DNA of 64,000 bases from Clostridia bacterium (GTDB taxonomy: Bacteria > Bacillota > Clostridia > TANB77 > CAG-508). Location of the stretch: positions 62,001 to 126,000 of the forward strand of contig JAFXPH010000011.1 in assembly GCA_017528085.1 (NCBI GenBank), written 5' to 3'. The notes beneath the pieces are model-generated. The model searched no databases, was not told the DNA's origin, and saw nothing but the letters and a program-made list of their open reading frames with translations. Both the position numbers and the translations under genes were made by a program. This document shows, one piece after another, positions 21,601 through 35,500 of the stretch (within the stretch, counting starts at the first letter, position 1; every line of letters starts with the position of its first letter).

Positions 21601-22429
21601 ATTCTTACCAGATGGTACTCCAGTTGATGTAGTACTTAACCCATTAGGTGTTCCTTCTCGTATGAACTTAGGACAAGTTCTAGAAGTTCATTTAGGAGCA
21701 GCTTGTAGATTATTAAATTGGAAAATTGCTACACCAGTATTTGATGGTGCAACAGAAGAAGATATTAGAGACATGTTAGAGCTTGCTGGATTAGAAACAA
21801 ATGGTAAAACAGTTATCTATGATGGTAGAACTGGTGATCCATTTGATAAACCAGTTACAGTTGGTGTTATGTACATGTTAAAACTACACCACTTAGTTGA
21901 TGATAAGATCCACGCTCGTTCAACTGGTCCATACTCATTAGTAACACAACAACCACTTGGTGGTAAAGCACAATTCGGTGGACAAAGATTTGGTGAGATG
22001 GAAGTTTGGGCAATGGAAGCTTATGGTGCAGCTTACACATTACAAGAAATCTTAACTGTAAAATCAGACGATGTTGTAGGACGTGTTAAAACTTATGAAG
22101 CTATTGTTAAAGGTGAAAATATTCCTGAACCAGGAATACCAGAATCATTTAAAGTTTTAGTAAAAGAACTTCAAGCATTAGGTCTAGATATTACACTTTA
22201 TACAGATGATGATGAAGAAGTTATCATCAAAGAACATGTTGAAGAAGGTGAAGAACCTTCTGATGAAGTTGTTGATGAGTCTGAGTTAGAAGAATCAAAT
22301 CTTAATACTGTTACTCAAGAAGAACTTGAAGAACAACAAGAAGATGACGATGAATTCTTTACTAACATTTTAGATGAAGATGACATACCAGATGAAACAA
22401 TTTTAAAAGAAATGGAAGATGACAATTAA
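18668..22429 (+). CDS. rpoB: DNA-directed RNA polymerase subunit beta
   Basis: RpoB (1253 aa) forms one side of the RNA polymerase active-centre cleft. The start is TTG at 18668 with aagggtgg upstream. The rifampicin-pocket segment ('[19 protein letters not shown]', then '[14 protein letters not shown]') keeps the Asp, His and Ser that mark sensitive enzymes. A Cys follows 'DQ' where Asn is common. '[13 protein letters not shown]' and '[16 protein letters not shown]' are canonical. The last ~75 residues, after 'LQALGLDI', form an acidic Asp/Glu-rich tail, longer than in Bacillus-type enzymes. It is transcribed with rpoC from the promoter at 18372. The usual upstream rplKAJL genes are not adjacent here. 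Confidence 0.98.
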
Positions 22430-22474
22430 AAGAAGCAAAAGATTTTTAAAAAATTAAAATTGAATAATTATGTA

Positions 22475-22543
22475 GTATACTGATTTCATTTTGATGACGA
22501 AATTAAAATGATCAGCAGTGGATATCAAATGAAATTAGTATGC
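22475..22543 (+). other. Long hairpin between rpoB and rpoC
   Basis: Two arms, 22475-22495 and 22524-22543, pair over about 20 bp with two G-U pairs and one bulged base. Part of the left arm (cattttgat) could instead pair with aattaaaatg just after it, so two exclusive folds are possible. There is no T-run after the stem, so it is not a standard terminator. It could be an RNase III processing site or an attenuation element. Confidence 0.55.
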
Positions 22544-22604
22544 TTGGTGAATATAATGATATTTGCCTACCTATCAAAAATATTTAAGGGGGCTATTTAA
22601 AATA

Positions 22605-25600
22605 GTGGAAGAGTTAGAAAGTTTTAATAAATTAAAAATTGGTTTGGCTTCAGATGAGAAAGTTAGAGAATGGTCTCATGGAGAAGTTAAAAAACCAGAA
22701 ACAATCAACTACAGAACATTAAAACCAGAAAAAGACGGTTTATTCTGTGAAAAAATATTCGGACCAACAAAAGACTGGGAATGTCATTGTGGTAAGTATA
22801 AAAGAATTAGATATAAAGGTATTGTTTGCGATAGATGCGGTGTTGAAGTAACTACATCTAAAGTAAGAAGAGAAAGAATGGGACACATTGAACTTGCTGC
22901 CCCAGTAGCTCATATTTGGTATTTCAAAGGAATTCCAAGTAGAATATCTTTACTTCTTGATGTTTCACCTAGAGATCTTGAAAAAGTTATCTATTTTGCT
23001 GCATACATTGTAGTAGATAAAGGAACATCAGGATTATTAAAATGTCAAGTTATTAACGAAAAAGAGTATACTGAAGCTGAAGAAAAATATGGTAGAGGTT
23101 CATTCAAAGCCATGATGGGTGCTGAAGCAGTTCAAAAATTACTTGCAGAACTTGATATTGAAAAATTATCAGCACAACTTAAAAAAGAGCTTGCAAAAGC
23201 AAGTGAACAAAGAAAAGCTAAAGTTGTTAAAAGATTAGATACAGTAGAAAGCTTTAGAGTATCTGGAAATAAACCTGAATGGATGATCATGAATGTTATT
23301 CCAGTTATCCCACCAGATTTAAGACCTATGGTTCAATTAGATGGTGGTAGATTTGCTACATCTGACTTAAACGACTTATATAGAAGAGTTATTAATAGAA
23401 ATAACAGATTAAAGAGATTACTTGAACTTGGAGCTCCAGAAATCATTGTTAGAAATGAAAAAAGAATGCTTCAAGAATCAGTAGATGCATTAATAGACAA
23501 TGGTAGAAGAGGAAGACCTGTTACAGGTGCTGGAAACAGACCTCTAAAATCATTATCAGATATGCTTAAAGGTAAACAAGGTAGATTCCGTCAAAACTTA
23601 TTAGGTAAGAGAGTTGACTACTCTGGACGTTCAGTTATCGTTGTAGGTCCAGAACTTAAGATTTACCAATGTGGTCTTCCAAAAGAAATGGCTGTTGAAT
23701 TATTCAAACCATTTGTTATGAGAGAACTAGTTGGTAGAGGAATCGCACATAACATTAAAAATGCTAAAAGAATGGTTGAAAAACTAAGACCAGAAGTATG
23801 GGATATATTAGAGGATGTAATTAAAGACCATCCAGTAATGTTAAACCGTGCTCCTACACTACACAGATTAGGTATCCAAGCATACCAACCAGTATTAGTA
23901 GAAGGTAGAGCTATTAAACTTCACCCATTATCATGTACAGCATTCAATGCTGACTTCGACGGTGACCAAATGGCTGTACACGTTCCATTAACACCAGAAG
24001 CTATAGCTGAAGCAAGATTCTTAATGCTTTCAGTTAATAACTTATTAAAACCTCAAGATGGTAAACCAGTTACAGTTCCAACACAAGATATGATTCTTGG
24101 TGCTTACTACTTAACTGTACAAATTGATGGTGAAAAAGGTGAAGGTATGTACTTCAAAGATGAAGATGAAGCTTTGATGGCATATCATAATGGTGATGTA
24201 GGATTACATTGCAAGATTAAAGTTAGAAGATCTAAAGAAGTTGATGGAGAAGTTAGAACAAAAACTATTGAAACAACTATCGGTAGATTAATTTATAACC
24301 AAGGAATACCACAAGATTTAGGTTTTGTTGATAGATCAGATCCTGAAAAAGAATTTGACTTAGAAATTGATTTCCCAGTTATAAAGAAAAACTTAGGAAA
24401 AATCGTTGCTAAATGTATTAATAAACATGGTTTATCAGAATCAGCAGTAGTACTTGATTATATCAAGGCTACAGGTTATAAATACTCAACAATCGGAGCT
24501 ATCACAGTTTCAGTTGATGACGTTTCAGTTCCTGAAGCTAAGAAAGCTATCTTAGAAAAAGCTGATGAAGATGTATCTCAAGTATTTAGACAATATCAAA
24601 GAGGTTTAATTACTAACGATGAAAGATATAATGCTATCATCAAAATTTGGGAGAAAGCTACAGATGATGTTACTGAAGCAATGAAAGCAAACTTCGATGA
24701 GATGAACCCAATATACATGATGGCTCAATCTGGTGCCCGTGGTAACATGAACCAATTAAGACAAATCGCTGGTATGCGTGGACTTATGGCTAATACAACA
24801 GGTAAAGCTGTTGAAATTCCTATTAAATCTTGTTTCCGTGAGGGACTTGATTCACTAGAATATTTCATTTCAGCCCATGGTGCTAGAAAAGGTTTAGCTG
24901 ATACTGCTTTAAGAACAGCTGACTCTGGATACTTAACAAGAAGATTGGTTGATGTATCTCAAGATATTATTATTAGAAAAGAAGATTGTGGTTCTACAGA
25001 AGGTATCAATCTTGAAGATATTAAAGATGGTAACCAAATAATTGAACCATTACAAGAAAGATTAGTTGGTAGATTCGTTGTTGAAGATATCAAAGATCCA
25101 AAGACTGGAAAAGTAATTGTAGATAAAGATACAATGATTAGCGATGATGTAGCTACAGAGATCGTTAATGCAGGTTATACTAAAGTTAGAGTAAGATCTA
25201 TCTTAGGATGTAAAGCTCAACATGGTGCTTGTAGAAAATGCTATGGTATGGGACTTGCAACTAGAGAATTAGTTAACTTAGGTGAATCTGTTGGTATCGT
25301 AGCTGCTCAATCAATTGGTGAGCCTGGTACACAATTAACAATGAGAACATTCCATACTGGTGGTGTAGCTGGTGGAGACATCACACAAGGTCTTCCTAGA
25401 GTTGAAGAGTTATTCGAAGCTAGAAACCCTAAAGGTGTTGCTATCATTTCTGAAATTGATGGTGTTATATCATTAAAAGAAGAAAAGAAGAGAAAAGAAG
25501 TTGTTGTAACAGGTAAAGACAACGCTAAAACATACGTTATTCCATTTGGTTCTAAAGTAATAGTTAAAGAAGGAGACGAAATTGAAGCTGGTAAACCAAT

Positions 25601-26150
25601 TACAGCAGGTTCAATCAATCCTAACGAACTATTAGTAATCAAAGGACCAGAAGCAGTTTATGAATATATCATCTCTGAAGTTCAAAAAGTATATAGAAAT
25701 CAAGGTGTTGATATTAACGACAAACACATTGAAATTATTGCAAGACAAATGCTTAAGAAAGTTAGAATCGAAGATCCAGGTGATTCAGGATTCTACACAG
25801 CATCTGTAATTGATTTACTTGAATTTGAGAGAAAGAATGAAGAATTAAAAGCTGAAGGCAAAAAGCCAGCTACAGCTAAGAGAGTATTACTTGGTATTAC
25901 TAAGGCATCTCTTGCTACAGAAAGTTTCTTATCTGCTGCTTCATTCCAAGAGACAACAAAAGTATTAACAGAAGCTGCTATCAAAGGTAAAGTTGATAAC
26001 TTAATAGGACTAAAAGAAAACGTTATTATCGGTAAATTAATACCAACAGGTACTGGTTTAAGACAATATCAAAACATTAAGATTAACACAACTATGACAA
26101 ACACTGTTGAAGATAATGTTGAAAACCAAGAACCAACAGAAAACAATTAA
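22605..26150 (+). CDS. rpoC: DNA-directed RNA polymerase subunit beta'
   Basis: RpoC carries the catalytic Mg-binding loop of RNA polymerase, '[12 protein letters not shown]', which is present here. Both zinc-binding cysteine clusters are present: N-terminal '[13 protein letters not shown]' with 'CDRCGVEV', and '[15 protein letters not shown]' in the C-terminal half. The GTG at 22605 gives the usual RpoC beginning ('[19 protein letters not shown]') and a length of 1181 aa. AAGGGGG lies at 22586-22592, a rather long 12 bases upstream. The in-frame TTG at 22563 would put the RBS inside the gene and is rejected. A strong terminator follows. The rpsL-rpsG-fusA genes that often follow are replaced by a giant surface gene. 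Confidence 0.97.
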   Translation: MEELESFNKLKIGLASDEKVREWSHGEVKKPETINYRTLKPEKDGLFCEKIFGPTKDWECHCGKYKRIRYKGIVCDRCGVEVTTSKVRRERMGHIELAAPVAHIWYFKGIPSRISLLLDVSPRDLEKVIYFAAYIVVDKGTSGLLKCQVINEKEYTEAEEKYGRGSFKAMMGAEAVQKLLAELDIEKLSAQLKKELAKASEQRKAKVVKRLDTVESFRVSGNKPEWMIMNVIPVIPPDLRPMVQLDGGRFATSDLNDLYRRVINRNNRLKRLLELGAPEIIVRNEKRMLQESVDALIDNGRRGRPVTGAGNRPLKSLSDMLKGKQGRFRQNLLGKRVDYSGRSVIVVGPELKIYQCGLPKEMAVELFKPFVMRELVGRGIAHNIKNAKRMVEKLRPEVWDILEDVIKDHPVMLNRAPTLHRLGIQAYQPVLVEGRAIKLHPLSCTAFNADFDGDQMAVHVPLTPEAIAEARFLMLSVNNLLKPQDGKPVTVPTQDMILGAYYLTVQIDGEKGEGMYFKDEDEALMAYHNGDVGLHCKIKVRRSKEVDGEVRTKTIETTIGRLIYNQGIPQDLGFVDRSDPEKEFDLEIDFPVIKKNLGKIVAKCINKHGLSESAVVLDYIKATGYKYSTIGAITVSVDDVSVPEAKKAILEKADEDVSQVFRQYQRGLITNDERYNAIIKIWEKATDDVTEAMKANFDEMNPIYMMAQSGARGNMNQLRQIAGMRGLMANTTGKAVEIPIKSCFREGLDSLEYFISAHGARKGLADTALRTADSGYLTRRLVDVSQDIIIRKEDCGSTEGINLEDIKDGNQIIEPLQERLVGRFVVEDIKDPKTGKVIVDKDTMISDDVATEIVNAGYTKVRVRSILGCKAQHGACRKCYGMGLATRELVNLGESVGIVAAQSIGEPGTQLTMRTFHTGGVAGGDITQGLPRVEELFEARNPKGVAIISEIDGVISLKEEKKRKEVVVTGKDNAKTYVIPFGSKVIVKEGDEIEAGKPITAGSINPNELLVIKGPEAVYEYIISEVQKVYRNQGVDINDKHIEIIARQMLKKVRIEDPGDSGFYTASVIDLLEFERKNEELKAEGKKPATAKRVLLGITKASLATESFLSAASFQETTKVLTEAAIKGKVDNLIGLKENVIIGKLIPTGTGLRQYQNIKINTTMTNTVEDNVENQEPTENN

Positions 26151-26167
26151 TTATAGCTTAATAATAT

Positions 26168-26201
26168 AAAGTGGTAACTTTTAAAAGTTACCACTTTTTT
26201 T
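26168..26201 (+). terminator. rpoBC terminator
   Basis: A perfect palindrome (aaagtggtaactttt / aaaagttaccacttt, 26168-26197) is followed by a T-run, 17 bases after the rpoC stop codon. Confidence 0.93.
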
Positions 26202-26517
26202 ATGTTCTTTGTGGAAATTATTGTTATGTGGAATTGTTCACTACATTTTTACAAAAACATATATTTCAATTATGAAACAAGTGATGAATGCTAGGGAACT
26301 ACAAGTTTTAAAAGGATAGTTACAAAGTGGTTAATATAATAATACAAAAAGATTAAAAGTAACGAAAACTAAAATAAAATGATAAAAAAGCTGTAACTCT
26401 AGTTCCGTATATATCAACACTTTGACCTTATTTCGCCTATTGAAACTTACATATAATAATAAGTATATTTAGTGTAGACGGTAATGACGAAAATATGTTC
26501 AAATAAGGAGTTTTGAA
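26202..26517. other. Intergenic region upstream of the 4454-aa surface gene
   Basis: This ~316-base A/T-rich stretch has no credible ORF. A 7-bp complementary pair, GGAACTA (26295-26301) and TAGTTCC (26400-26406), could close a ~110-base fold. A weak promoter-like pair (TTGAAA 26440-26445, 18-base spacer, TATATT 26464-26469) precedes the RBS. Nothing matches a riboswitch that I know. Confidence 0.5.
26440..26469 (+). promoter_or_regulatory. Possible promoter of the 4454-aa surface gene
   Basis: TTGAAA, an 18-base spacer and TATATT lie ~50 bases upstream of the ATG. The match is moderate, and a second TATAAT at 26452-26457 lacks a good -35 partner. Confidence 0.35.
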
Positions 26518-29500
26518 ATGAGCAGCAAATTAAAGAAAGCATTATTAATTTTAATATCTATAGCTTTAACTATAGGATTATCAATTTTTGCTTGGAAAAA
26601 GCTTGATAATTCAATAATAGGAAAGAATATAGATAAGACAGGTCTTGATAGCGAGACACTAAAGGAAATTCAATATGAAGAAGTTACAGAAGAAGCTGGA
26701 ATTGTAGAAGAAGCACCAGGAGTAAGCTTTAGAGCCTTCTTCTTAAAAGACTTAAACAATGATGGTTATGTTGAATTAATTAATGGAACGTGTAAAGAAC
26801 TCGGTGGTCAGGATACTTTATACATAGAATTGAATGTTGAAGGTGGAGGAACACTTACAAATCCAGTAATTACAATTAATGGTGAAAACTTCTACTTGCA
26901 AACTAAAATTCCAAGAGATGATGAAGTAAAAGAAAATGCAGTTGGAAATAATATTACACGAATAGTGTTAAATGATATAGCCACAGGTACAAACAAAATT
27001 CTTACAGGTATGGTAAGAAGTGGTGACTATTCATCAACATACACAAAAAATGCTGCCATTCATAATAATATAAATAATTATTCTATTAATTCTAACACAA
27101 TTGTACTTAGCGGAACATATGAACAAGCAGGAGAAGAACCAATTTCATTTACTAAAACTCAATATTTGTCTGTAGATTGGTTTGGCACTGCTTCAACATA
27201 CTTTTACACTACAAACTTAAAATATGAAGATTTACCAAGTAGAATAGATGAGGCAAATGAATTAATAGATTTAAGTTTTTCAATTGAGACTATTGAGGGA
27301 AGAAAAGATCTTTTACCTAAAGCTAATGTTGTAGAAGGAACAATTCCACTTTATAGAGGATATGAACCAACAATAGTATCTTATAATTGCAATTCAAATG
27401 AAACATTTTCTTATAACCCTGAAACTCATAAATTTACAATAAGACGAGAATCAGTAGTTGATGAAAATGGAAATGTAACATCTTCCATAGGTCAAGATAA
27501 CACATATAGAATAATACTTAAATATCCATTAGAAGCATATACTGATTCTGGGGAAGAGATTGTAGATCTTCAAATACCAGTTGATGAATACTACGAATGT
27601 TTTAATAATGATAATCCTGCTGGTGATTTTGATAATCCATATATAGCAAGAGCTCAATCAGCAACTATTAAAATACATTATCAAGAGAAAAAACCAAATA
27701 TTTATGCACATGATTTGAGAGTAACTGTAGGAACTTATTATGGAAGTCCATACAGAACTTATGTTATAAGCAAGAAAAAACCTATAAGATTATATAATAG
27801 AATTAGCCAAGAAGAGATTAATGATGATTACAATGTTGCGTGGAATTTCATTGTAGGAACAAATGAAATCGCAAAACTAATAACAATTAAAGAAAATGAA
27901 GAATATGATTCTAATACACAAAATGTCGATGAATTTTATAGAGCTGATCCAGATACTGGTAACTCAAGAATAAGCATGGAAGATTATATCAAAAATGTTG
28001 GTATTTCTTTTAGTGGATTAAGTAGTGTACTTAAGGAAGATGGTATATTAAGAGTTATAGATGAGGAAACAGAAGAAGTTCTTCTAGAAATTGATTCATT
28101 TAATAAAAGTAGATACGAGGGAAGTACATTCTATTATGAAATGCCAGTTGCTCATATTAGAGTTGAAATAGAAAACGTAAATACAAGAAGCAACATGATA
28201 ATAACTAACATAAAAAGAATAGATGATGATAAAATATTAGAAAACTTTACTAGAGAAAAGTTTAATAAACTAAAAAGAATATATTCTCAAGCAACTCTTT
28301 TCTTAGGTGAAGAAAAATATGTAGATAGAGAATCAAGTGCAGTATATGATGAACCAAATTCAGTTGCAACAATAGATATACTTAAAGATGTTTTATCAAC
28401 ACAAAAGACAGAAGAAGGAGATATAATCACTATACAAGCTTCATTTGATCCAAATGTTAACCAGGTAGGTTGGGTAGATGGAGAATTTTTAATAAAACTT
28501 CCAAAAGAAATAATAAAAACAAAAATTAATTCAATTGAAATAAGTAACAACAATGTAGAAATAACAAGCTATGAGTTAGTAGAAGATGATACTAACTTGA
28601 TAGGAGATTACATTAGAATAAAGACTAGTAATATAACTAAAACACCTGAGTCATTTAATATTACACTTGATGTTGATATGACTACAGATCCTAGAATAGC
28701 TACTACAACAAAAAATGTTGAATTATATGCATCAAATAAAAATGCTGATGATTATTATTATCTTGGACAAGATATTTATGATGTAAATAGTAACCTAAAT
28801 ACTATTGAGTATGTAAGCTTAACTACTGCTAGACTAAATCTAATATCTCCAAATAGTTTACTTACAACAGAAATGGTACTTAATTTTGATGATTCAGGTA
28901 CACTTATAGTTTCACCACAAGTAGCCGATGTGACTCCACAATATGCGAGTGTAGACAATGAAGAATCAAGAGCAACAATTGGAGTTCAAATAAAAAATAA
29001 TTATGCAAAATCTATAACAGATGTAATAATTTTAGGAAAAATACCGTTTGAAGGAAATACAACAGTACTAAGGAATAGAGATTTACATTCTGCTTATGAT
29101 TCTAAGATGGTAAGTACAATCAGAGTACCTGAAGAATTACAAGCAACTGCAAAAGTATATTATTCAACAAACGAAAATCCAAATAAAGATTTAACTGATA
29201 CATCAAATGGTTGGATTTTAGCTGAAGATGTAGAAAACTGGGATAATATTAGAACATATTTAATAGATTTTGGCGAAAATGAGATGGTAGCAGGATATGA
29301 ATACATTTTCTATTATGATATAGAAATACCATCAGATATAGATTTTAATAAGATTTCTTATGGACATCATGGAGTTTATTTTAGTTTAATAACTGATGAA
29401 GGAAAATATAGAACTCAAATAGAGCCAAATCCAGTAGGAATAAGAATTGCACAAAAATATAATTTAGACATCACAAAATATATTTTAAATAATAATACTA

Positions 29501-32500
29501 TACCTGTTCCTGGAGCATCATATACAGTTGTTGAGGTTTTAGAAGGAGACATTTATAGTGAAGAAGTTAAAAGTGCTATAACTGGTGCTGATGGAAAATT
29601 AGAGTTTAAAGGACTATATGGTGAAAGGGTATATGAAGTAAAAGAAACAATTTCACCAAAACAATATGAATTAAATCCTGAAGTTACTAGATTTATTGGT
29701 CATGTTGCAGATGATGGAACTTTAACAATTGAAATATTATCTGGTAGCGGTCTACAAAATATATTAGTAGGTAAAGTCGAAGGTGTAGGATATGTAGTAA
29801 ATGCTAAAACTGAAGACGAAGTTAAGGCAAAAGTTAAAGTAATAAAAACACAAAAGGATACAGATATTAGACTTTCTAATACAAGATTTGGATTTAAGGC
29901 TCAAGGAAGTGATAACGAAAGTTATTATACAACAGATACAAATGGTGAATTTGTTATAGAATCTGTTGGGTTAAGTACAAATTTTGTCCTTACTGAAACT
30001 AAAGCAAAGACAGGATATTACTTAAATGAAGAACCAATTTCATTTAAAATAATAAGAAACGGTAATGAATTCGAAGTAGAAGATTTTACTGGAACAGTTA
30101 AAAATCAAAGTTTAACTACTGAAAATGGAATACCAATACTAAATCTAGAAATAGAAGATGAAAAAATACCTACTTATGACATTGATATTCTTAAAGTATC
30201 AAAAGGAGAACATGTTCCACTAGCTGGAATAAAATTCAATTTATATAAAGATGGCAAAAGAGTAGGAGCATACGAAACAGATGTAGATGGAAGATTTTCA
30301 ATTACAGGGTTATATCAATTTGAAGATAGAAAAAATATAGATCAAACTTATGTATTAAAAGAAGTTTCAACAATAGATGGATATTCAAAGGTTAGAGATA
30401 TTGAGTTTTCAACAAAAATGGTAGATGGAGTATTAGTGCTAACAAGTGAATCACAAGCCATAGTTGAAAATACAGGTACTAATACAAAGGTAAGCCTTAC
30501 AATTGAGAACCCAAAAACATTTGAACTTACAAAATATGATGGTGAAACAGGAGAACTATTACCAAATACAAAATTTGCTATCTATAATATAGATAATGGG
30601 GATGGCTCAAAGGCTGTACCAGCCGTTGATGTAAAAGGAAGAATAGTAGGAACACCAATAGAAATAGGTGGTAAGGAATACTATTATGTAGAAACTGATG
30701 AAAATGGAAAAATAACAGCAAATCTACCATCGGGAATGTATAAAGTAGTAGAGATAGAGGCTTCTAATATAAAATATGATATTAGTAAAAAATCTTTAAA
30801 TACATATTATTTTGGTATTGGAGAAACTAGAGCTGGTGGTAGAATTGATGAAGAAGAATTATCAACAGTTTATCAATATGATAGAACAGGAGTATCAGCT
30901 GAAAGGGCTAAGGCCATATTAGTAGAAGATGGCGTTGTAACTATGTATGGTAATTCTGCAGGAAGCTATATAGCAAAATTTGATGATAATAATGAAATGG
31001 TTTGGGAGAGAAGAGTTTATACAGGAGGATATTCTCTATTATATGATATCTGTCTAGCTGAAGATGGCGGAATAATAACTGCTGGAGATTTTGATGCGGG
31101 TACAACAATACCGGGTAGTGATACTGCTTCGGGACAACCTATAACTATAAGTAATTCAAAAGGTGCTTTGATATTTAAATATAATCTAGATGGAAAACTC
31201 GAATGGTACAGAAATATCTGGGGTGGTTCAGATAGTTATATTCATGATTTATATATAGCAGAAGATACTGGCGATATTTTTGCTTGTGGAAGAAACCCCG
31301 GATCTTCAAACTTTGTTAATGGAATTACATGTACTGGAACAGGAAATGGTTTTGTTGTTAAATACGACAAAGATGGAAATCCAAAATTTGGAACAAGGGT
31401 CGCTGCTATGACATGGGGTGTTGTAGAAAAAGATGGTTTCATTTATTCTGGTGGAGATAGTGGATTATATAAACTATCTAGTAATGGAACACTGATTAAA
31501 ACACTTGCTGTTTCAAGTATAAAATCTGTTACAAGCTGTGATTCAGGAATATTGGTTACAAGAGGCAATAATATAAGTATATATGATGAGGAATTAAATC
31601 AAATATATTCAAGGGCTTTAGAAACAACAGCAAATTATGCTTGTACAGATTCTTTCAATAATATTAATATAATGCTTAATAATGGAAAAATAATAGTTTT
31701 AGATGGTTCAGACTATTCTGAGATTATTAATAAATCAGTTTTCTCTTGTGCTACAAATATATTTGAAGATGAACTGGGAAAAATAATAGTATCAGGTTCA
31801 TTATCAGGAAAAACTTCATATGCAATAACTGGCGGTGGAGGAAATATTCCAGAACAATCTGAAATTATTTTTAATAACTATAGAAAAGAATATAAAATAA
31901 CAACAGATGTTGATCTGTATAATGGTGTTAAAGGTGGAACAATTTCAGGAGAAGATTTACTTCCATATGAAACTGTTAAATATGGAGATTCTTCAATAGA
32001 ACCTATAGTTATTCAACCAAATGCTGGATATAAAATAAATTATATTAAGATAAATGGTGAAGAAATATTTGATTATGTTATTGATGGAGAAGGTAAAGTT
32101 ACTCTTCCTCAATTTGATAATGTTATTGAAAATAAACATATTACTGTACAATTTTTACAAACAAGTAATACATTTAAAATAAAAAAAGTAGATGAATATA
32201 CGAATGAACCTATAGAAGGAGTTTCTTTTAAACTAGATCAATTAGAAGAAAGAACGGAACCTAATAATGAAGAAATAATTGGTGATATGATTGAAAAAAC
32301 TAATACGAATGTTATACCAACAGAAGTAGAAGTTTCAGATCCTATAAATCCAGTTGGAAACCTTACACCAATGAATGAGATAAAATATACATCTGTAAAT
32401 GAAGAAACACCAATTGATGGAGTATTAGGAGGTGTTGAAACTACACAAGAATATGGATTTGTAGATTTAGACGGAGCATTAATACCAACTAATAGTAAAG

Positions 32501-35500
32501 TTTATCAAACAACTATTGGAGGAACAGCAGGAATTAAAAATACAATAGCAGAGTCTTATATAAAAGTTGATCTGACTGGATTAGAAGGATATTATGCATT
32601 AAAAGTAAATGCAGAAGTTTCTAGTAGAGGTAGTTATGATTATGGATACGCTGCAATAACACGTGATACAAACTTTATTACATATAATAATAACTATACA
32701 GATAAATTTATAAATATTTCAGGAACAACATCAAACAATTATTATACAAATGCTTTAAAGGGTGGAGGAATATACTATTTACACATAGGATATAGAAAAT
32801 CAAATAATGCAGATTATAATAATGATTTGTTTAGAATCAATTCAATTAATGTTTTCCCATGTGTAGTACCAACAGAATATAATTTTATTGAGGAAGAAGG
32901 AAAGTATAAATCAAGTAATACAGGAGTTCATAATTCATATAGTGCCTCATATATACCAATAGATTTAACAGGATATGACTCAACAGATAAATTTATGTTA
33001 AAAGTAAATTATGATATATCTTCTCAAAGTAATAATGACTATGGATATATGAAAGTATCTGAATATAGTCCTTCAATCCAATATACTTCTAATGCATGGT
33101 TTAATGTTAGTGGAAATTATTCAAATCAAGAAAGAACAAAGGAATTAACTGGTGGTAAAAAATACTACTTAAATATTTACTATTATAAAAATGGAAGCAC
33201 TAACACATATGATGATAAGTTTACGATTAATAGTGTAAAATTATATGAAACAGAAAGTAGAGCATTTAATTTTGAAGAAGTAGATGGAAAATATGTTTCT
33301 ACCAACCAAGGATATGATAGAACAACATCATGGTCTATCATTCCAATTGATTTAACAGAATATTCTGGAAAGTACAATGTAAAGATTAATGCAGATATTT
33401 CTAGTCAAGCAAGTAACGATTATGGATATGTATCTTATAGTACTTCAACAACTAGTACAGGAACAAACATTATTGGGATTTCAGGAAATCAAACAAATTA
33501 TACTCAAACAGGAGTTTTAACAGGCGGTAGAATATGGTACTTACATTTGAGATATATAAAAAATGATAATACTAATCAATATGATGATAAATTTACAATT
33601 AATAGTATAGAAGTATCTTTAAATGACAGTGACTTGCATCATACTACTATGACAACTAATGCGATTGGTGAAGCAACATGTCAAATCCCTTATGGCTTAT
33701 ATAGAATTGAAGAAACGGGAATGCCAGAAGGATATGAAGGAATAGAGCCATTTGAATATAGAATGAATGATGAATCAGAAAAGGAAATTACTGTAACAAA
33801 TAGACCATTTGGAGAAGTTATAGTTCATCATTATTTAAAAGATAATGATGGAAATTATACAACTACAAGACTTGCCGATGATGTAATAATCAAAGGAAAA
33901 GTTGGAACAAATTATGCTACTGAAGCAAACTTAGATATTGTAGATTATGACTTAGAAAGAGATGCAGGAGGAAATTATGTGATTCCTTCAAATGCATCAG
34001 GACAATATGCAAGGGAAGTTCAAGAAGTTAATTACTACTATGAAACAAGGACAACTAAAGTAATTGTTCATCATTATATAGAAGGATCTACTTTAAAAGT
34101 TCCACTTATAGATGGAACAAATGCACAAGACCAAGAACTAGAAGGTAGACCAGGAGAAGCATATACTACAAGTAGCATAGCTAATGAAGATTTATCAACT
34201 GATTATGAACTTGCAAGTGTGCCAGAACTAGCAAATGGAACATATCAAACAAGTGATATAGAAATTACATATTATTATAAGAAAATAGTAAGAAAAGTAA
34301 CTATTCAAAAAGTAGATGAAGATGGTGTTACACCTCTTGAAAATGTAAAATTTGAAATTGACGGATTAAAAGATAGAGTTGATATAGGTGGAGCGGTTAA
34401 TAATGGAACATATTATATGCAAAGAACAGGAAATAAGTATGTTTCAAATAATAAAGGTGTTCATAATTCAACAGCAGATACATATTTCAGAATTGATATG
34501 ACAAATGCAGCATATAATGTAATTATTAATGCAAATGTTCAAGTAAGTTCACAAACTAGTGATTATGGATACATGTACGTAACAGAGTCACCAAACACAA
34601 TAACATTAACACAATTAAACAACAGTACAGGAAGATTATATAGACAGGGTGGAAGTAGAAGTGCTGAAAATATAGCACCATATACGCTAGCTCCAGGAAA
34701 AGTTTATTATCTTCATATAGGATATTATAAAAATGCAAGTGGAAGTAGTTATAATGACACTTTCACTGTAAATAGTATCAACTATACTATAGAAAACAAG
34801 TCTCAATATACAACAAATGGTGAAGGAAAAATCAAATTAGACTTAAATCCTGGAAGTTATAGTATTTATGAGATAGAAACTTTACAAAACTATGTAATGG
34901 ATTCTACTGTAAGAGAAATTACAATAGATAGATCATCAACTGATCAAACAATAACAATAACAAATAACAAGAAGAGAGGAACTGTAGTAACAAACTATTA
35001 TAAAGAAGGAACTACAGAGCCAATAATACTTGCTGATGGAACACCTGCACAAAGCATAACTACTACAGGAATTGTTGATGAAATGTATATAACAAATCCA
35101 GCAAACAATGTATCAGAAAGATATGATTTAGTGGGAATTCCAGAAAATGCAAGTGGTGAATACATAGATGGTGAAATAGTAGTAAATTACTATTACCACG
35201 AAAATATGTCTAATGTAAAAGTACATTATTATATAGAAGGAACTACAACAAGTTTAGTACCAGATGTTGATATACCAGGATATGTAACTCAAAGTTATAC
35301 AACTGAAAGTTCACCAGATATCCCAACATATTATCATCTAGTTGCAGAACCTTCTAACAAGAATGGTGTAATTACAAGAGATGAGATAGTAGTTACATAT
35401 TACTATGCATTAAATACTTATAATTACACAACAGAATACTATTATGACGGAGTAATAGATAACTCTAAGACATATAGTAGATCAGCAACATATGGTGATT

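Noticed and set aside
22563-22604. TTG at 22563 as the rpoC start
   Set aside because: It would put the AAGGGGG RBS inside the coding region and add 14 residues absent from RpoC proteins.
26295-26406. Riboswitch upstream of the 4454-aa gene
   Set aside because: Only a 7-bp closing helix is visible, no conserved core of a known class is recognised, and the likely promoter is downstream of it.
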